Source: Myxococcales bacterium
GTDB taxonomy: Bacteria; Myxococcota; Myxococcia; Myxococcales; Myxococcaceae
Reading direction: 5' to 3'
NCBI GenBank assembly: GCA_009885595.1
Contig: VFKJ01000231.1
Location: 1 to 5,786, forward strand
DNA: 5,786 nucleotides
Shown here: positions 3,998 through 5,786 of the stretch, in pieces
How positions within the stretch are numbered: position 1 is the stretch's first letter
How the letters are laid out: each line of letters begins with the position of its first letter
Made by a program: the position numbers and the translations under genes
Notes under the pieces: generated by a model
Database searches by the model: none
What the model saw: only the letters and a program-made list of their open reading frames with translations
What the model was told of the DNA's origin: nothing

Positions 3998-5680
3998 ATG
4001 AAGTCCATTCACGGTCTGGCCGTAGGCCTTGGCCTCGCTTTCGTGGCCGCCTGCGCCGCCTCGAGGCCCCTCAGCGGCGCTGAGATTCCCAACGGCGGAG
4101 CCGGGGGCAGCGGCGGCGGCTTCATCAGCGGCAGCGGCGGGGGTACGGGAGGGAGCGGCGGCTGCGTCAACACCACCCAGTGCGCGCCCGGCTACACCTG
4201 CGACAACGGCACCTGCGTGGCGCCCGAGGTCGAGAACAACACCGGCGTGGGCGACGCGCCTCCGGTGGCCACCCCCCGGTACGTGTACGCGCTCAACCCC
4301 ACGGCGGCGTCGGTGGCGCGCATCGACCCCATCAGCTTGCAGATCGAGGCGGTGCCGGTGGGCCCGCACCCCGTGGGGCTCGCCGCCCTGCCCGCCGAAG
4401 ACGCGGCGGTGGTGCTCTCGCTCGACGACGGCTCGCTGTCGGTGCTCGACAGCACCACCCTGCCCACGAAGGTGACCCGGGTCGCGCTGCAGCGGCAGTA
4501 CTCGAAGCTGAGCGTCTCGCCCGATGGGAAGTTCGCGGTGGCGTGGCCTTCTCCGTCGTCCGCTCCCGCGTCGGGCGCCGAGGGCATCTTCGCGCTGGTC
4601 GATCTCGCGAAGCTGCGCAGCAACACCGCGGGCGCCGTGCAGGAGCGCGCGGGCGGCTACCGGATCACCGACGTGCTCTTCCGCACCCAGCAGGGCGTGA
4701 GCACCGCGCTGCACGTGTTCGCGAAGTCGACGGTGAGCACGTTCGATCTGGTGGGCGGCGGCGCGCTGCCGGTGCGGCTCACCCTGCCCGCCTCGATGTC
4801 CGCCGACGTGCGCAGCCGCGAGGTGGTGGCCAGCGCCGACGGGCGGATCATCATGCTGCGCAGCACGGTGGCGCCCGAGCTGGCGAGCTTCGACGGCACC
4901 CGCATCGACACCGTGCCGCTGGCGGAGATCGCCACCGATCTCGACCTGGTACCCGATGGCACCGCGGCGGTGGCGGCCCTGCGCAGCAGCAGCAGCGTCG
5001 CCTACATCGAGGTGCCCGCTGATCTGCTCGATCCGGCGGGCATCGACAGCATCGCGCTCGATGGCGGGGTGGTGGGGCAGATCTCCTTGCCGCCCGAGGT
5101 GCCGACCACCGGCATGTTCGCGCTGGTCTACTCCACCGTCACCAGCGAGGAGTCGTTCGCGCGCATCGAGCTGCCCTCAGGCGTGGTGACGCGCTACCCG
5201 CTGGAGAAGAAGGTCTCGGAGATCGCGCTCTCGCCCGATGGCCGCTCGGCGTTGATCGTCCACCAGGCGGACCCGACCACCACCGCGAGCGATCCGTACG
5301 AGGCCGCGGTGGACAAGGACCAGGGCTTCTCGGTCTTCGACGTGAACAGCGGGTTCTGGCAGCTGCAGCGCACGGGCACGACCCGGCCCACCCGGTTCGC
5401 CTTCTCGCCCGCCGGCGGCTTCGTGGGCGTGGCGCTGCGCGATGACGCGCTCAAGCGGTTTCAGTTGATGGCGGTGAACCTGACGTCGTTGGTGAGCACC
5501 ACCCTGCCGCTGGCGTCGACGCCGCTGTTCATGGGCACCGTGCCGCAGGCGCCGGGGGTGACGCCGCACCGGGTGTTCGTGAGCCAGGACCACCCGGCCG
5601 GGAGGATCAGCGTCATTCAGCTGGACACGGGACAGGTGCGGACGGCGACCGGCTTCACCCTCAATGGGGAGATCGACTGA
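3998..5680 (+). CDS. Large lipoprotein with cysteine-rich module and beta-propeller-like domain
   Basis: This 560-aa protein starts with a type II signal peptide: M1-K2, hydrophobic core 7-18, lipobox VAAC with C19 as the lipid anchor. Ala at +2 favours outer-membrane sorting by general rules. Residues 33-55 are a Gly/Ser linker (GGAGGSGGGFISGSGGGTGG). Next is a small four-cysteine module with C56, C62, C68 and C73 (CxxxxxCxxxxxCxxxxC), like the Cys-rich repeats common in myxobacterial surface proteins. From about 94 onward, strand-rich repeats resemble YVTN/WD40-like propeller blades: YVYALNPTAASVARIDPISL, LSVSPDGKFAVAW, IALSPDGRSALIV, FAFSPAGGFVGVAL. No catalytic motif is visible, so binding of a protein or polysaccharide at the cell surface is the likeliest role. 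GGAG (3985-3988) supports the start. It reads to a natural stop. Confidence 0.9.
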   Translation: MKSIHGLAVGLGLAFVAACAASRPLSGAEIPNGGAGGSGGGFISGSGGGTGGSGGCVNTTQCAPGYTCDNGTCVAPEVENNTGVGDAPPVATPRYVYALNPTAASVARIDPISLQIEAVPVGPHPVGLAALPAEDAAVVLSLDDGSLSVLDSTTLPTKVTRVALQRQYSKLSVSPDGKFAVAWPSPSSAPASGAEGIFALVDLAKLRSNTAGAVQERAGGYRITDVLFRTQQGVSTALHVFAKSTVSTFDLVGGGALPVRLTLPASMSADVRSREVVASADGRIIMLRSTVAPELASFDGTRIDTVPLAEIATDLDLVPDGTAAVAALRSSSSVAYIEVPADLLDPAGIDSIALDGGVVGQISLPPEVPTTGMFALVYSTVTSEESFARIELPSGVVTRYPLEKKVSEIALSPDGRSALIVHQADPTTTASDPYEAAVDKDQGFSVFDVNSGFWQLQRTGTTRPTRFAFSPAGGFVGVALRDDALKRFQLMAVNLTSLVSTTLPLASTPLFMGTVPQAPGVTPHRVFVSQDHPAGRISVIQLDTGQVRTATGFTLNGEID

Positions 5681-5698
5681 TGAACACGAACGCGAACT

Positions 5699-5786
5699 GT
5701 CTCCCTCTCCCCCCCAGGGGAGAGGGGCGGGGTGAGGGGAAGAGCTCTTCTTCTTCAAAAGCCCAACGATCACCCCTCTCCCTGAC
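5699..5786. repeat. CCCTCTCC/GGGGAGAGG palindromic intergenic repeat (continues past right edge)
   Basis: CCCTCTCCCC (5703-5712) pairs with GGGGAGAGGG (5717-5726) around a CCCA loop. GGGGTGAGGGG follows at 5729-5739. A second half-copy, CACCCCTCTCCCTG, begins at about 5772 and runs to the window end. A 12-bp palindrome, GAAGAGCTCTTC, lies at 5739-5750. This is the type of low-complexity palindromic repeat that is scattered between genes in many GC-rich bacteria and whose accidental translation on the other strand gives peptides like PHPAPLPWGGEG. An ATG frame overlapping the lipoprotein stop (5680 onward) runs through the repeat and is not called as a gene. Confidence 0.7.

Noticed and set aside
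5177..5773. Minus-strand 198-aa frame beginning in the terminal repeat
   Set aside because: It starts within the palindromic repeat and continues antisense to the lipoprotein gene with Arg/His-rich shadow composition.
5680..5786. ATG overlapping the lipoprotein stop (TGATG), open to the window end
   Set aside because: The frame reads directly through the CCCTCTCC repeat into low-complexity residues. The overlap alone is not enough to call a gene.

Overview
The window is about two-thirds G+C, with strong GC3 bias in every convincing gene. The gene styles (Gly/Ser-linker lipoprotein with a cysteine-rich mini-domain and a beta-propeller, signal-peptide plus C-terminal barrel protein, CcdC-like membrane protein, duplicate-type ribosomal protein genes) suggest a myxobacterium or close relative. 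That assignment is inferred from style and not proven by a marker gene.

Layout. Positions 1-58 (-) hold the first 19 codons of a gene running out of the left edge. It is followed, still on the minus strand, by a 360-aa exported protein with a predicted outer-membrane barrel (143-1225). Divergent from it is a 168-aa five-helix membrane protein of the CcdC family (1356-1862, +). Positions 1863-2377, between this gene and the convergent gene at 2378-2770, hold no convincing protein gene. They contain a diverged inverted duplication whose two arms each end in a 20-bp palindrome (2031-2050 and 2072-2091).

Positions 2378-2770 (-) encode a very basic 130-aa protein that I do not recognise. It is divergent from rpsN (2890-3195, +), which encodes the 101-aa cysteine-poor S14. 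Next come rpmB (3224-3457, +), encoding a 77-aa L28 without zinc ligands, and a five-cysteine small protein resembling DUF1636 / thioredoxin-like ferredoxins (3547-3879, +). A 15-bp palindrome in the rpsN upstream region overlaps a possible -35 box. A strong GC hairpin separates rpmB from the DUF1636-like gene.

The right third is one large lipoprotein (3998-5680, +): lipobox, Gly/Ser linker, four-cysteine module, then a beta-propeller-like region. The last ~90 bases are a palindromic CCCTCTCC/GGGGAGAGG intergenic repeat.

How the parts may work together: the most coherent unit is rpsN-rpmB-(DUF1636-like). Zinc-independent versions of S14 and L28 are, in many bacteria, induced under zinc shortage to replace zinc-binding paralogues, and a cysteine-rich metal protein next to them fits a metal-homeostasis locus. 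This stays a hypothesis because the operator-like palindrome does not match a Zur box I know, and the zinc-binding paralogues, if present, lie outside the window. The other genes look like separate cell-envelope functions.
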